A stretch of 64,000 bases of DNA from Nocardiopsis endophytica (GTDB taxonomy: Bacteria; Actinomycetota; Actinomycetes; Streptosporangiales; Streptosporangiaceae), in the NCBI RefSeq assembly GCF_027706725.1, contig NZ_JAQFWQ010000008.1:1-64000 (forward strand). The letters run 5' to 3'. Below the pieces are notes generated by a model. It saw only the letters and a program-made list of their open reading frames with translations, was not told where the DNA came from and made no database searches. The first letter of the stretch is position 1, and every line of letters begins with the position of its first letter. A program made the translations under genes and the position numbers. Of the stretch, positions 49,259-57,370 are shown piece by piece.

Positions 49259-49761
49259 GACCCCTGCTCCCAGATACGTAACTCGGAGACACGCCAAACC
49301 AAGCCGTCATTGGAAACGGTCGCATCCACCTTGCGCGGTCCTGGTTCGGCTTCTGCCGACGGACTCTGGTCCGTCTCCTGTTCCACCCACTCTGAGTCGT
49401 CGACGCAATCGAGGATCGTCACTTCACGCTCAGATGATTCGGTGACTTCTGGTGCGAGCATAGGCTCCCCAACCACGGTGACCCCATCATCACTCGCTCC
49501 TTGAAGGGTTTGCCGCATCAACTCCAAGGCGTCCCCTGAAGCATGATCCTCCAATTCCCGTGGATCCGGATCGCCCGAGTGCGAAGCTTCGATCACCACA
49601 TTCCACATATCCGTGTAGGCCCCCACGGCCGCCTCCTCATCCGATACAGGAGTCGGCGACTCGGAAGGAGGCTCCGGCTGCTTCGACTCCTCTGTGGCGG
49701 GTGTACAAGCCGCTACACCCCCTACGAACAGAACGGCGAGTGCAACACGAGGCGAAGTCAT
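49252..49761 (-). CDS. Putative lipoprotein, first gene of Tad operon
   Basis: 169 residues. A short signal with lipobox (VGGVAAC), a Pro/Ser/Glu linker, then a small domain (VGAYTDMWNVVIEASHSGDP; VEWRVSELRIW-like end VWRVSELRIWEQGSC). This is a nuclear-transport-factor-2-like actinobacterial lipoprotein by general resemblance. It overlaps the next gene by 7 nt and heads the leftward pilus operon. Confidence 0.72.
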   Translation of the reverse strand: MTSPRVALAVLFVGGVAACTPATEESKQPEPPSESPTPVSDEEAAVGAYTDMWNVVIEASHSGDPDPRELEDHASGDALELMRQTLQGASDDGVTVVGEPMLAPEVTESSEREVTILDCVDDSEWVEQETDQSPSAEAEPGPRKVDATVSNDGLVWRVSELRIWEQGSC

Positions 49762-50212
49762 CAGCTACCTCATCAGCAATTGCAGCGTCAGCCAAGGAAG
49801 ACCGACGGTAACGCGCACACCACCAGCGGTCAAAGATAGGAACCCTCCAGATGGGGGCCCATTACAGCGCTCTTACCAAGAGGTAAGCCTTCCTCAAGAA
49901 CCCTCAGATACAAACAGTAATCTCTAGAGAGCCGAACACCATACGAAGCAAATCTGACTCTCCGTCACGTAAAAATGACCAAAAGCCAAGGAGACGGCCA
50001 ACTCGGCCACGAACGCACGGTTCCTCACCTAGGACCCAACTGAGAAATAAATGGATGAACCGCCAGCAATTACTCAATCGCCCCCTTATCGACACACATC
50101 GAAGGCGGAGACTCCAGGTAAGCCAGCGCTTTCATCCCCCTTCGAAGCCGTGGGATGGCACCACCGCCCAGCCCAGCCCCATCTCGACCGATGCAGTAGC
50201 TACGCTGGCGGC
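49762..50212. other. Divergent intergenic region
   Basis: About 450 bases, moderately A+T rich around 49880-50090. It must carry the Tad operon promoter (minus) and that of the desulfhydrase-like gene (plus). No gene or strong repeat seen. Confidence 0.45.
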
Positions 50213-51112
50213 ATGCCGCTTGAGCCCCTGCGCCTCCAACTCCCCTCTCCACTGGTCGAGGTGGACGACGAACGGCTGGGCGACGTACGCCTGCTTCTGA
50301 AGCGGGACGACCTCATCAGCCCTGAGGTTCCGGGGAACAAGTGGCGCAAGCTCCGACTGAACCTCGAACATGCAGGCGAGCTCGGCTACCACACCCTTCT
50401 GACCTTCGGCGGCGCCTACTCCAACCACCTGCGGGCGGTCGCCGCAGCAGGCGCCCAATACAAGCTGGACACCATCGGCGTGGTGCGCGGCGACGAGCTC
50501 GCGGCCAAGCCGAGGAACTGGTCGCTGGCCTACTGCGAGCAGCGCGGCATGCGGCTGGTGTTCATGGACCGCCAGACCTACCGCGAGAAGCACAGCACCG
50601 AGGTCGTCGACCGCCTCCACAGCGAGCACGGGGACTTCTTCCTCATCCCCGAGGGCGGCTCCAATGCCCTGGCGGTGCGCGGTGCAATGGACGTCCCGGG
50701 GGAGATCACCGCCCCCTACGACGTGATCTGCTGCCCAGCCGGGACCGGAGGAACCCTCGCCGGGATCGCAGCCGGTGCCCCGCCCGGCGTGCACGCCATC
50801 GGGTTCTCAGCCCTCAAAGGCGACTTCCTCACTGACGAGGTGCAGCGGCTCCAGGCCGAGGCCGGGCTCACCACTGCGAACTGGCGGGTGGAGACCCGCT
50901 ATCACTTCGGAGGATTCGCCAAGCACCCGCCGCAGCTACACGTGTTCGCCACCGATTTCGAGGCACGGCACGGCGTTCGCCTTGAGCTGACCTACGTCGC
51001 GAAAATGCTGGCCGGCATCTACGAGATGGCCGCCAACGGCGAGTTCTCGCCCGGCACCACACTCGTCGCCGTCATCACCGGTCCAGCGGAAAGTGGGGCG
51101 GGCGGGACTTGA
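50213..51112 (+). CDS. D-cysteine desulfhydrase/ACC deaminase-like, altered 3' end
   Basis: 299 residues from the ATG at 50213. PLP fold type II: LLLKRDDLISPEVPGNKWRK (Lys in GNKWRK forms the Schiff base), TFGGAYSNHLRAVAAAG, EGGSNALAVRGAM, CPAGTGGTLAGI. The family's usual ending (VVF-HTGG-PGLF) is replaced by LVAVITGPAESGAGGT, whose last residues are antisense tRNA. The end of the gene was therefore probably rewritten by recombination at the tRNA. Activity is possible but not certain. Confidence 0.82.
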   Translation: MPLEPLRLQLPSPLVEVDDERLGDVRLLLKRDDLISPEVPGNKWRKLRLNLEHAGELGYHTLLTFGGAYSNHLRAVAAAGAQYKLDTIGVVRGDELAAKPRNWSLAYCEQRGMRLVFMDRQTYREKHSTEVVDRLHSEHGDFFLIPEGGSNALAVRGAMDVPGEITAPYDVICCPAGTGGTLAGIAAGAPPGVHAIGFSALKGDFLTDEVQRLQAEAGLTTANWRVETRYHFGGFAKHPPQLHVFATDFEARHGVRLELTYVAKMLAGIYEMAANGEFSPGTTLVAVITGPAESGAGGT

Positions 51113-51167
51113 ACCCGCGACCCACGGATTATGAGTCCGCTGCTCTAACCGGCTGAGCTACCGCCCC
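51094..51167 (-). tRNA. tRNA with CAU anticodon (Met or Ile2)
   Basis: Acceptor GGGGCGG/CCGCCCC, D arm GCTCAGCCGGTTAGAGC, anticodon arm CGGACTCATAATCCG, T arm CGCGGGTTCAAGTCCCGC-like, discriminator A. CCA not encoded. Elongator Met versus lysidine Ile2 cannot be settled by eye. Its 3' end overlaps the desulfhydrase-like gene by 19 bp. Confidence 0.9.
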
Positions 51168-51194
51168 GGAGCTGATCCTAACGATCCGAGCCCC

Positions 51195-52199
51195 TCAGAG
51201 GCGCATGTGGTACTCGCGCACGACCCGCTGCGACACCGCGTGATCAACCCAGGTCAGGTCCCACTCCCCCGTGTTCACCTTGAAGTTCTTCCCGAACCCC
51301 ACCCACCGGCCGGCCATCTCGCGCCCGGAAGGGTTCACGAGCAGCTGCAAGGTGCCGTGGTACTCCGCGCCGCGATAGTGCCCGGTCGGCGAGGTCTTCT
51401 CCGACCACGTGCCGGAGGCGACCATCCCAGAGATGGTCAGCGTGAGCTCGAGCCGGGAGCCGGTGGTGTGCGGCAGCGACTGCCCCAGCAGGCGACTTCC
51501 GTCCTGGCGCAACACCACGTAGTGCTCGCCCTGTTGCGGGCCCCGGCTGCTGCTGGTGTAGAGGTAGCGCGACCTCCACACCCCGGTGTAGTCCGGCCCC
51601 GGCGGGGCGGGATCCGGTTCCGGTTCGGCATCGTCCGGCAGAGTCGCCGCCAGCGACAGGGCAGCGGACAGCTTCAAGATGGGGCCGCGCCGCCCTTCCC
51701 CGAGCCGGGCAGTCCACCGTGTGACGGCGGCCGCGATCTCGTGTACCTCCAGGGCGGCGACCTGCTCGGCGGCCTTCTCGACCGCTCGCTCGTCGGCCTC
51801 GCCTGCCAGCGGGGCAAGAGCCGCGTGTGAACGGTGCGCGCCGTCGCCGCTGCGGTGGTCGGGACCGTCAGCGAGGAGGTCGACGATGTGGCACTCGTAC
51901 AGCTCGGCCAGCCGCCCCAGGACCGTCAGGGACGGCTCGTATCCCGTGGGCCCGGGCCAGAGCTCCCAGTAGCTGATCGCCTTGTCGCTCTTGCGATCGG
52001 CCGGCCACCTCTCGGACCACATCTCGGCGACCTGGCGCTGGGACCACCCGCGCGCCAGGCGCATGCCCACGCGCGCGTTCACCCGGTAGCGCTCTCGCAT
52101 GACATGGGCGACCTCGCCCCATGAACGGCCTTCGGCACGTAGGCGCTCAGCCAGCTGCGCCTGCTGCTTGCGTCGGCTGCGGGCTCGGGCGGGGGGCAT
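51195..52199 (-). CDS. XRE-type regulator with C-terminal beta-barrel-like domain
   Basis: 334 residues. The N-terminal HTH (LARGWSQRQVAEMWSERWPA, with ISYWELWPGPTG) spans about residues 45-110. A helical linker follows, then a C-terminal domain of alternating strands (YTGVWRSRYLYTSSSRG; YVVLRQDGSRLLGQSLPHTT; ELTLTISGMVASGTWSEKTS) reminiscent of lipocalin-like ligand binding. The architecture is common in actinomycetes but unassigned. It reads toward the tRNA. Confidence 0.72.
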   Translation of the reverse strand: MPPARARSRRKQQAQLAERLRAEGRSWGEVAHVMRERYRVNARVGMRLARGWSQRQVAEMWSERWPADRKSDKAISYWELWPGPTGYEPSLTVLGRLAELYECHIVDLLADGPDHRSGDGAHRSHAALAPLAGEADERAVEKAAEQVAALEVHEIAAAVTRWTARLGEGRRGPILKLSAALSLAATLPDDAEPEPDPAPPGPDYTGVWRSRYLYTSSSRGPQQGEHYVVLRQDGSRLLGQSLPHTTGSRLELTLTISGMVASGTWSEKTSPTGHYRGAEYHGTLQLLVNPSGREMAGRWVGFGKNFKVNTGEWDLTWVDHAVSQRVVREYHMRL

Positions 52200-52340
52200 G
52201 CGGGGACGGTAGCGCGGCCTGCAGCAAGGTCACAATCTCCCGGCCAGGCAGGGAGAGATGACCCGTCATGTTCCCCGCAGCGCCAGGTTCACCACCAAGG
52301 GCTACGGCGGCCATCGTTGAGGCACGTCAAGGAGGTTCCT

Positions 52341-52667
52341 GTGACTGCCGCATTCGGTTTCCTGGCTGCGCGCGCAGCCGTTCCGGACACCGCAGTGGCC
52401 GAATTGGTCGGCCGGTTGCGGGCCTTGGCCGCCCGCGAGGGGCACCACCTCGACCGTGTGTTCATCGACCGGCCGGGCACCAGCGGCTACGCCGAGCTGA
52501 TGAAGGCGGTACGCAGCGCCCCTGGGGCAGTGGTGATCGTGCCGTCGCTCGATCACCTGGCGCGATTGGAGTCGCTTCAGGAGCTGATCCGTCTGGAGAT
52601 CGAGGAGGCGGGCGGGCATCTGCTGGACGTGGGCGCGCAGTCGGCTGTGATGCGAGAGGAGGAGTGA
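52341..52667 (+). CDS. Resolvase-fold protein lacking catalytic Ser
   Basis: 108 residues from the GTG at 52341, with AAGGAGG 5 nt upstream. It looks like the N-terminal catalytic domain of serine recombinases (FGFLAARAAVPDTAVAELVG; VFIDRPGTSGYAELMKAV; VVIVPSLDHLARLESLQEL), but the usual YxRxS is FGFLAAR, without the nucleophile. There is no DNA-binding part. It is probably not a recombinase; first of three overlapping genes. Confidence 0.72.
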   Translation: MTAAFGFLAARAAVPDTAVAELVGRLRALAAREGHHLDRVFIDRPGTSGYAELMKAVRSAPGAVVIVPSLDHLARLESLQELIRLEIEEAGGHLLDVGAQSAVMREEE

Positions 52668-52933
52668 TGGACACGTCGGCCTCCCCCGGGTTCGAAGACG
52701 AACTCAGCGAGGCTGAGCGGCTCGAGCTCGAATTCCCCCACTGGCGCATCTGGCGCTCACGCGGCGGACGCACTCTGGTCGCGACCCGCACGGTTGACGA
52801 CGACATCGAGCCGACCGTTATGGCCGACTCCCCTGACGAGCTTCGGAACAAGCTTCGCCACCCGGGGAAACGCGCCGGACGCTTGCTGAACGCCGAACAG
52901 ATGGCGGCGATCGTGGCGGTGCTGTCGAGATGA
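52667..52933 (+). CDS. Unknown 88-residue protein
   Basis: TGATG overlap with the resolvase-fold gene. Acidic N-terminus (MDTSASPGFEDELSEAERLE), then FPHWRIWRSRGGRTLVATRT, a pattern of small actinobacterial proteins of unknown role. Overlaps the next start (ATGA). Confidence 0.7.
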   Translation: MDTSASPGFEDELSEAERLELEFPHWRIWRSRGGRTLVATRTVDDDIEPTVMADSPDELRNKLRHPGKRAGRLLNAEQMAAIVAVLSR

Positions 52934-53301
52934 GCGGGTGGGACATCGCGAGGGTGAAGTCCGCCAGCGACCGGTACAAGGCGCTTCACGTCGCGCACCG
53001 CCCTCACCCTGAGCTGCCAGGACGCGTCGAGTCGGTCATCGCCCCCACCGCGTCGATGCTGCGTGACGCCCTGAGGGTCCACGGCGAGCTCGATGAACTC
53101 CGCAGGGTCTACGGCGCCGATTGGGTGTTCGGCGCGGACACGTTGATGCCCAACGGGGTGATCCGCTGGGTCTGGGCCGCACCCCGAGCGCCCGGACAGC
53201 CAGGCCTGCGTCCGGTCCCCTCTCCCGCCGTCCTGAAGGCGCTGCTCGCCGAAGCGGCAGGGCAGCCCGCTCTGACCGGAGGGGAGGTGAGCCCCACGTG
53301 A
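52930..53301 (+). CDS. Unknown 123-residue protein
   Basis: ATGA overlap with the previous gene. Soluble, mixed helix (MSGWDIARVKSASDRYKALH; LRDALRVHGELDELRRVYGA; DWVFGADTLMPNGVIRWVWA). Last gene of the three-gene unit. The following 300 bases to 53602 show nothing definite. Confidence 0.65.
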   Translation: MSGWDIARVKSASDRYKALHVAHRPHPELPGRVESVIAPTASMLRDALRVHGELDELRRVYGADWVFGADTLMPNGVIRWVWAAPRAPGQPGLRPVPSPAVLKALLAEAAGQPALTGGEVSPT

Positions 53302-53602
53302 GCCCCACGTGAGCCCCGCATTCCACACCGGCCTCCTATGGACCGGCGCAGGAACGCCCGATCCCTGACCGCAAGCCGCTTCACGGGTGCGTCATCCCCC
53401 TCGACCCCCTGTGGCCGAACCGAACGGCTATCCCTAGGCGCCTTCGCTGAATGACGAGGGGAGCGCGCAGGCGCCCACTGGGGGGCGTCCGGTGTTCGTG
53501 GCTGTTGCCGGACGCTCCCTCTCCCTCGCCCTTTCCCAACCCGTGTTCGCGATTCCCCACCACATGGCAGGGTGCAAACCCCCGATGAAAAGGAGCGACA
53601 CC

Positions 53603-54373
53603 ATGCGCACCCTGTGCGAGCACCCCGCCTGGAACAACGGCCGCCGTCTCGCCCGCACCCCCGCCGGAACCGTGGTGGCGACCGACGGAGCCGACGGGAT
53701 CACCCTGTCCACGCCCGGTCCCGCCCTCGACGTCTACGACCCCGCCGACCTCACCGCCGCCCCCGACCAGGTGCGCCGAGGACTTCAAGGCCGTGGCCCC
53801 GTCGCCCGGCTGCGCACCCCCGACCTGTGGGAAGCCATCGCGACCGCGATCATCCGGCAGGTCATCCGCGCCGACCAGGCCCGCCTCATGTACCAGCGCT
53901 TCACCGACACCCACGGCGACCCGACCGAGGCAGGACGCGTGTTCCCCGGAGCCGAGACGGTCTTGGCCCTGGGGGATGAGGCGTTCGCCGAACTGGGGAT
54001 GGCGTTCAAGCGCGATCCGCTCCGCGCAGCCGCCCAGGCGGTGCTCGACCACGGCGAGAAGTGGGGCCAGCTCCCCGCGCTCGACCTGGTCGACGAACTC
54101 CAGTCGGTGCCCCGGATCGGCCCCTGGACCGCCGGCGCCACCGTCGCCGACTTCACCGGCGACTTCTCCCTCTACCCCTACGGCGACATGGCGGTGCGCA
54201 AGTACGCCCGGCAGACCTTCCCCGACCTCGACCTTCCCGACCAGGAAGCCGCGTTCGCGGCCCGCTGGTCGGCCTACTGCGCGACCCCTTCAGAGCTGTC
54301 CGTTCTGACCGCACTCACCCTCGCCCTGGGAGGCGACCGTGCCAAACCTCTCGACCGGAACGAGCCTTCATGA
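53603..54373 (+). CDS. HhH-GPD DNA glycosylase (AlkA-like)
   Basis: 256 residues from the ATG at 53603, with AAAGGAG upstream. The helix-hairpin-helix ELQSVPRIGPWTAGATVADF is followed by FSLYPYGDMAVRKYA, with Asp in the catalytic position. ATAIIRQVIRADQARLMYQR is the upstream helical core. It would excise damaged or modified bases. It leads a four-gene operon with a B12-radical SAM enzyme, dTMP kinase and Nudix hydrolase; its 3' end overlaps the radical SAM start by 35 nt. Confidence 0.83.
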   Translation: MRTLCEHPAWNNGRRLARTPAGTVVATDGADGITLSTPGPALDVYDPADLTAAPDQVRRGLQGRGPVARLRTPDLWEAIATAIIRQVIRADQARLMYQRFTDTHGDPTEAGRVFPGAETVLALGDEAFAELGMAFKRDPLRAAAQAVLDHGEKWGQLPALDLVDELQSVPRIGPWTAGATVADFTGDFSLYPYGDMAVRKYARQTFPDLDLPDQEAAFAARWSAYCATPSELSVLTALTLALGGDRAKPLDRNEPS

Positions 54374-55817
54374 CCTGATCACGGGCCACGACCCCGCCCA
54401 CCCTCTCGACCTGCTCCTGGTCAACGCCCCGCTGCGCGACTACGCCGAGCGGCCGCGCGTCAACGACTTCACGTTGCCCGTCGTCGGGATGGGCTACATC
54501 GCCACCTACGCCGCGCACCGCGGATTCAACGCGGGTGTGCTCGACGGCGAGGCGCTCGGCCTGCCGATCGCCGCCGTCGCCCAGGCCGTGAACGCCGCCG
54601 CCCCGAGGTGGGCCGGGTTCAACCTGCTCGCCCCGACCTACGAGATCTCCGCGAACACCGCCGCCGCCCTCGACCCGGGGATCAAGATCCTGCTCGGCGG
54701 ACACCAGGCCAAGGCCATGCCGACCGAGATCCTCACCGATCCGCGCATGACCCGGTGCGAGGCCCTGGTGATCGGGGAAGCAGAGACCCGCGTCGCCGAG
54801 CTGCTGGCCGACCACCACAACCGGGGCGACTTGCCCGGGGTGATGTGGCTCGACCCCGTCATGCGGCAGCCGGTGACCGGCGGCCGCCCCGGCCAGAACC
54901 ACCACCTGGCCCCGCCCATCGACGAACTGCCGTTCGTCGACCGGCGGTACCTCACCCAGGACCCCCACCACGATGCCGGCCGCTGGGAAGCGAACATGGT
55001 CGGCGCCCGCGGCTGCCCGTACGACTGCTCGTTCTGCGGCGCTGCCGTCTCGGCCAATCCGGATGTGACGATCCGGGTGCGCTCGGCCGAGAACGTGGTG
55101 GCCGAGATGGAGCAGCTCCGCACCGCCTACGGGGTCACCGCGTTCCGGTTCGTGGACGACCTGTTCCTGGGCGCCCGCCGCGTCATCAAGCAGATGATGG
55201 ACGGCTTCGCCACGCACAAGGTCGGCGACTGGGCGCTCTGGGACGCCACAGGGCGAATCAACGTCCTCGCTCGGGAGAGCGACGACGTCCTTGACCGGCT
55301 CGTCGCGAACGGGCTACGCGAAGTCGCCCTGGGGATCGAGTCCGGCTCCGAGCGGATGCTGGCCTACATCGACAAGCGCATCACCCAGGACATGATCCGC
55401 TCGACCGTGACCCGCCTCGTCGAGCGCGGGATCGCGGTGAAGGGGTACTTCATTCTCGGGTTCCCCGGCGAGAGCCGCGCCGAGATGCGCGAGACCGTCG
55501 ACCTCGTGCGCGAGCTGTGGGACCTCACCGACCGCGCCCCGGGCCGGTTCCGCTCCTCGGTGTTCGAGTTCCGCCCCTACCCCGGCACCCCCGAGTGGCA
55601 CCGGTTGATGGCCACCGGCGACTACACGCCCGGCCAGTTGCTCAACTACACGGCCGTCGATCTCACCGACCAGGGCGTAGACGAGGCCATGCGGCAGCGG
55701 GACGAGTTCAACTTCTCCAGCGGTATCCAGTTCGGCGAGGCCACCGTGGACGAGATCCGCGCCGCCCTGGTCGAACTGTCCCACGGAGAACACCACAGGC
55801 GGAGGGCCGCCGCATGA
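54339..55817 (+). CDS. B12-binding radical SAM protein
   Basis: 492 residues from the GTG at 54339, with GGGAGGCGA upstream. The N-terminal Rossmann-like B12-binding region (LVNAPLRDY; GFNLLAPTYEISANTAAAL; KILLGGHQAKAMPTEILTDP) precedes the radical SAM core with CPYDCSFCG (three Cys for 4Fe-4S). FRFVDDLFLG and GIESGSERMLAYIDKRITQD follow. A C-terminal extension of about 120 residues carries SSVFEFRPYPGTPEWHR. It could methylate or rearrange a substrate; the operon suggests a nucleotide or DNA base, which is inference. Confidence 0.85.
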   Translation: MPNLSTGTSLHDLITGHDPAHPLDLLLVNAPLRDYAERPRVNDFTLPVVGMGYIATYAAHRGFNAGVLDGEALGLPIAAVAQAVNAAAPRWAGFNLLAPTYEISANTAAALDPGIKILLGGHQAKAMPTEILTDPRMTRCEALVIGEAETRVAELLADHHNRGDLPGVMWLDPVMRQPVTGGRPGQNHHLAPPIDELPFVDRRYLTQDPHHDAGRWEANMVGARGCPYDCSFCGAAVSANPDVTIRVRSAENVVAEMEQLRTAYGVTAFRFVDDLFLGARRVIKQMMDGFATHKVGDWALWDATGRINVLARESDDVLDRLVANGLREVALGIESGSERMLAYIDKRITQDMIRSTVTRLVERGIAVKGYFILGFPGESRAEMRETVDLVRELWDLTDRAPGRFRSSVFEFRPYPGTPEWHRLMATGDYTPGQLLNYTAVDLTDQGVDEAMRQRDEFNFSSGIQFGEATVDEIRAALVELSHGEHHRRRAAA

Positions 55818-56458
55818 GCCAAGGCCTGTTCGTCGCGATCGACGGCCCCGGCGCCGCCGGGAAGTCCACCCTGCTCCGTAATCTCACCGAACGGTTCACC
55901 GGCGCCGGGGTGCCCGTGCACGCCACCACCGAACCCTCGCGCGCCCCACTGGGCGAGTTCGCCCGCCGCCACACCGGCGAGTACACGGGCATGGCGCTGG
56001 CGTGCCTGGTCGGCGCTGACCGGTACCACCACCTCGAAACCGAGATCCGCCCCGCCATCGACGCCGGGAAAGTGGTGCTGTGCGATCGGTACACCCTGTC
56101 GTCCCTGGTCCTGCAAGCCGGGATCGACGGCGCGCCAGAGGCGGCCGTGCGCTGCATCAACGCCTACGCCGACCCGCCGGACCTGCAAATCGTCCTCACC
56201 GCGCCGCCCGCGGTGCTGCGCGAACGGCTCGACGTGCGCGGCTCCCACGGTCGGTTCGAGGACGACCCGTCCCTTCCCGAACGCGAGGTCGAGCTGTACC
56301 ACAAGGCCGCCGCCGCATCAGAACAGGCAGGCGTGCGGACCGTGGTCGCCGACACCTCACAGGGGCCGGAGGCGATCGAATCCCTGCTTTCCGGACTCAC
56401 CAGCACCATCAGAGGGCTATGGTCTCAGGCGACGCCGAGAATCCACCTGATGAGGTGA
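55814..56458 (+). CDS. Thymidylate kinase-like protein
   Basis: 214 residues, ATGA overlap with the radical SAM gene. P-loop FVAIDGPGAAGKSTLLRNL, CDRYTLSSLVLQ (the DRY-like motif of dTMP kinases), and lid region DVRGSHGRFEDDPSLPERE. It is probably a second, element- or cluster-borne Tmk with altered specificity. It overlaps nothing at the 3' end; the Nudix gene follows after 3 bp. Confidence 0.85.
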   Translation: MSQGLFVAIDGPGAAGKSTLLRNLTERFTGAGVPVHATTEPSRAPLGEFARRHTGEYTGMALACLVGADRYHHLETEIRPAIDAGKVVLCDRYTLSSLVLQAGIDGAPEAAVRCINAYADPPDLQIVLTAPPAVLRERLDVRGSHGRFEDDPSLPEREVELYHKAAAASEQAGVRTVVADTSQGPEAIESLLSGLTSTIRGLWSQATPRIHLMR

Positions 56459-56461
56459 CCC

Positions 56462-56908
56462 GTGCCGGAGCGCTACCGCAGCATCATCGACGTCCACGTG
56501 ATCCTGCCGCGAGGCAACGAGGTCCTCCTGCTGGAACGGCAGAACACCGGCTACTGCGACGGGATGCTGCACCTGCCCTCCGGACACCTCGACGAGGGCG
56601 AGCCGATCCCGCACGGCGCGGCAAGGGAAGCCCGGGAAGAGGTCGGCGTAAGCATCGACCCCGCCGATCTGTCCCTGGTGGCCGTCGTGCATCACCGGCA
56701 AAATCCACACCTCGCCCGCATCGGCATGTTCTTCCTCGCCGAGAAGTGGTCGGGGGAACCGTTCGTCGCCGAGCCGGACAAGGCCGGCAAGCTCGTGTGG
56801 GCCGACCCGCGCGTTCTGCCCTCGAACACGATCGGCTACCCGGCCGAGGGCATCCGGGCATGGCTGGAGGGCGACCGCTTGGCACTGCATGGGTGGCCGA
56901 CCTCCTGA
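56462..56908 (+). CDS. Nudix hydrolase
   Basis: 148 residues from the GTG at 56462. The Nudix box is GHLDEGEPIPHGAAREAREE then VGV, intact with REAREEVG. VHVILPRGNEVLLLERQNTG precedes it. It would hydrolyse a nucleoside diphosphate linked to X, cleaning a modified nucleotide pool. Last gene of the 53.6-56.9 kb operon. Confidence 0.85.
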   Translation: MPERYRSIIDVHVILPRGNEVLLLERQNTGYCDGMLHLPSGHLDEGEPIPHGAAREAREEVGVSIDPADLSLVAVVHHRQNPHLARIGMFFLAEKWSGEPFVAEPDKAGKLVWADPRVLPSNTIGYPAEGIRAWLEGDRLALHGWPTS

Positions 56909-56949
56909 ACCCGCTACCCGGCGCCCCCGGGGGGCGAACACAACGAAGG

Positions 56950-56982
56950 GCGCCCCACTCCCCCGCCGAGAGAGTGGGGCGC
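56950..56982 (+). terminator. Terminator of glycosylase-Nudix operon
   Basis: Perfect 11-bp arms GCGCCCCACTC (56950-56960) and GAGTGGGGCGC (56972-56982), 11-nt loop. No T tail. Confidence 0.8.
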
Positions 56983-57370
56983 TGCTGCGTTCCCATCAGG
57001 GTCTTCCCCAACGATGACTAGAACACACGTGCGAAGGTAGCAGGTGTCAGACCTGGTCAGCTCGCCCTCGAGGCGATGCTGAGCCCAGGCGGCCAGGGCA
57101 GTACCGGCGGCCGTCGCCACGGCTACACTGAGCGCCGAACAGCCGATGATCTCCCGGGCATGACCTGGCCGGTGATCACAGCACCGACAGAGACGAGCAC
57201 TCGCGACACCGCGCCCTGAAGCACTGTGCGAAGACCGCGGGAACGAGCCTCCTTGCTGACCGCCGAGGCGCTTCCGGCGCGCCATCTGGGCTCAGTACGG
57301 ATCCCTTCAATCCATCAAGGCAGTACACGCAAGCGAAGCTGTTTGCGTCAGGGTCTTCTCACCGCTGCGG
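56983..57370. other. Non-coding stretch
   Basis: About 390 bases. A minus-strand frame with a hydrophobic segment (SVAVATAAGTALAAWAQHRL) exists but has no ribosome site. Nothing else supported. Confidence 0.4.
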
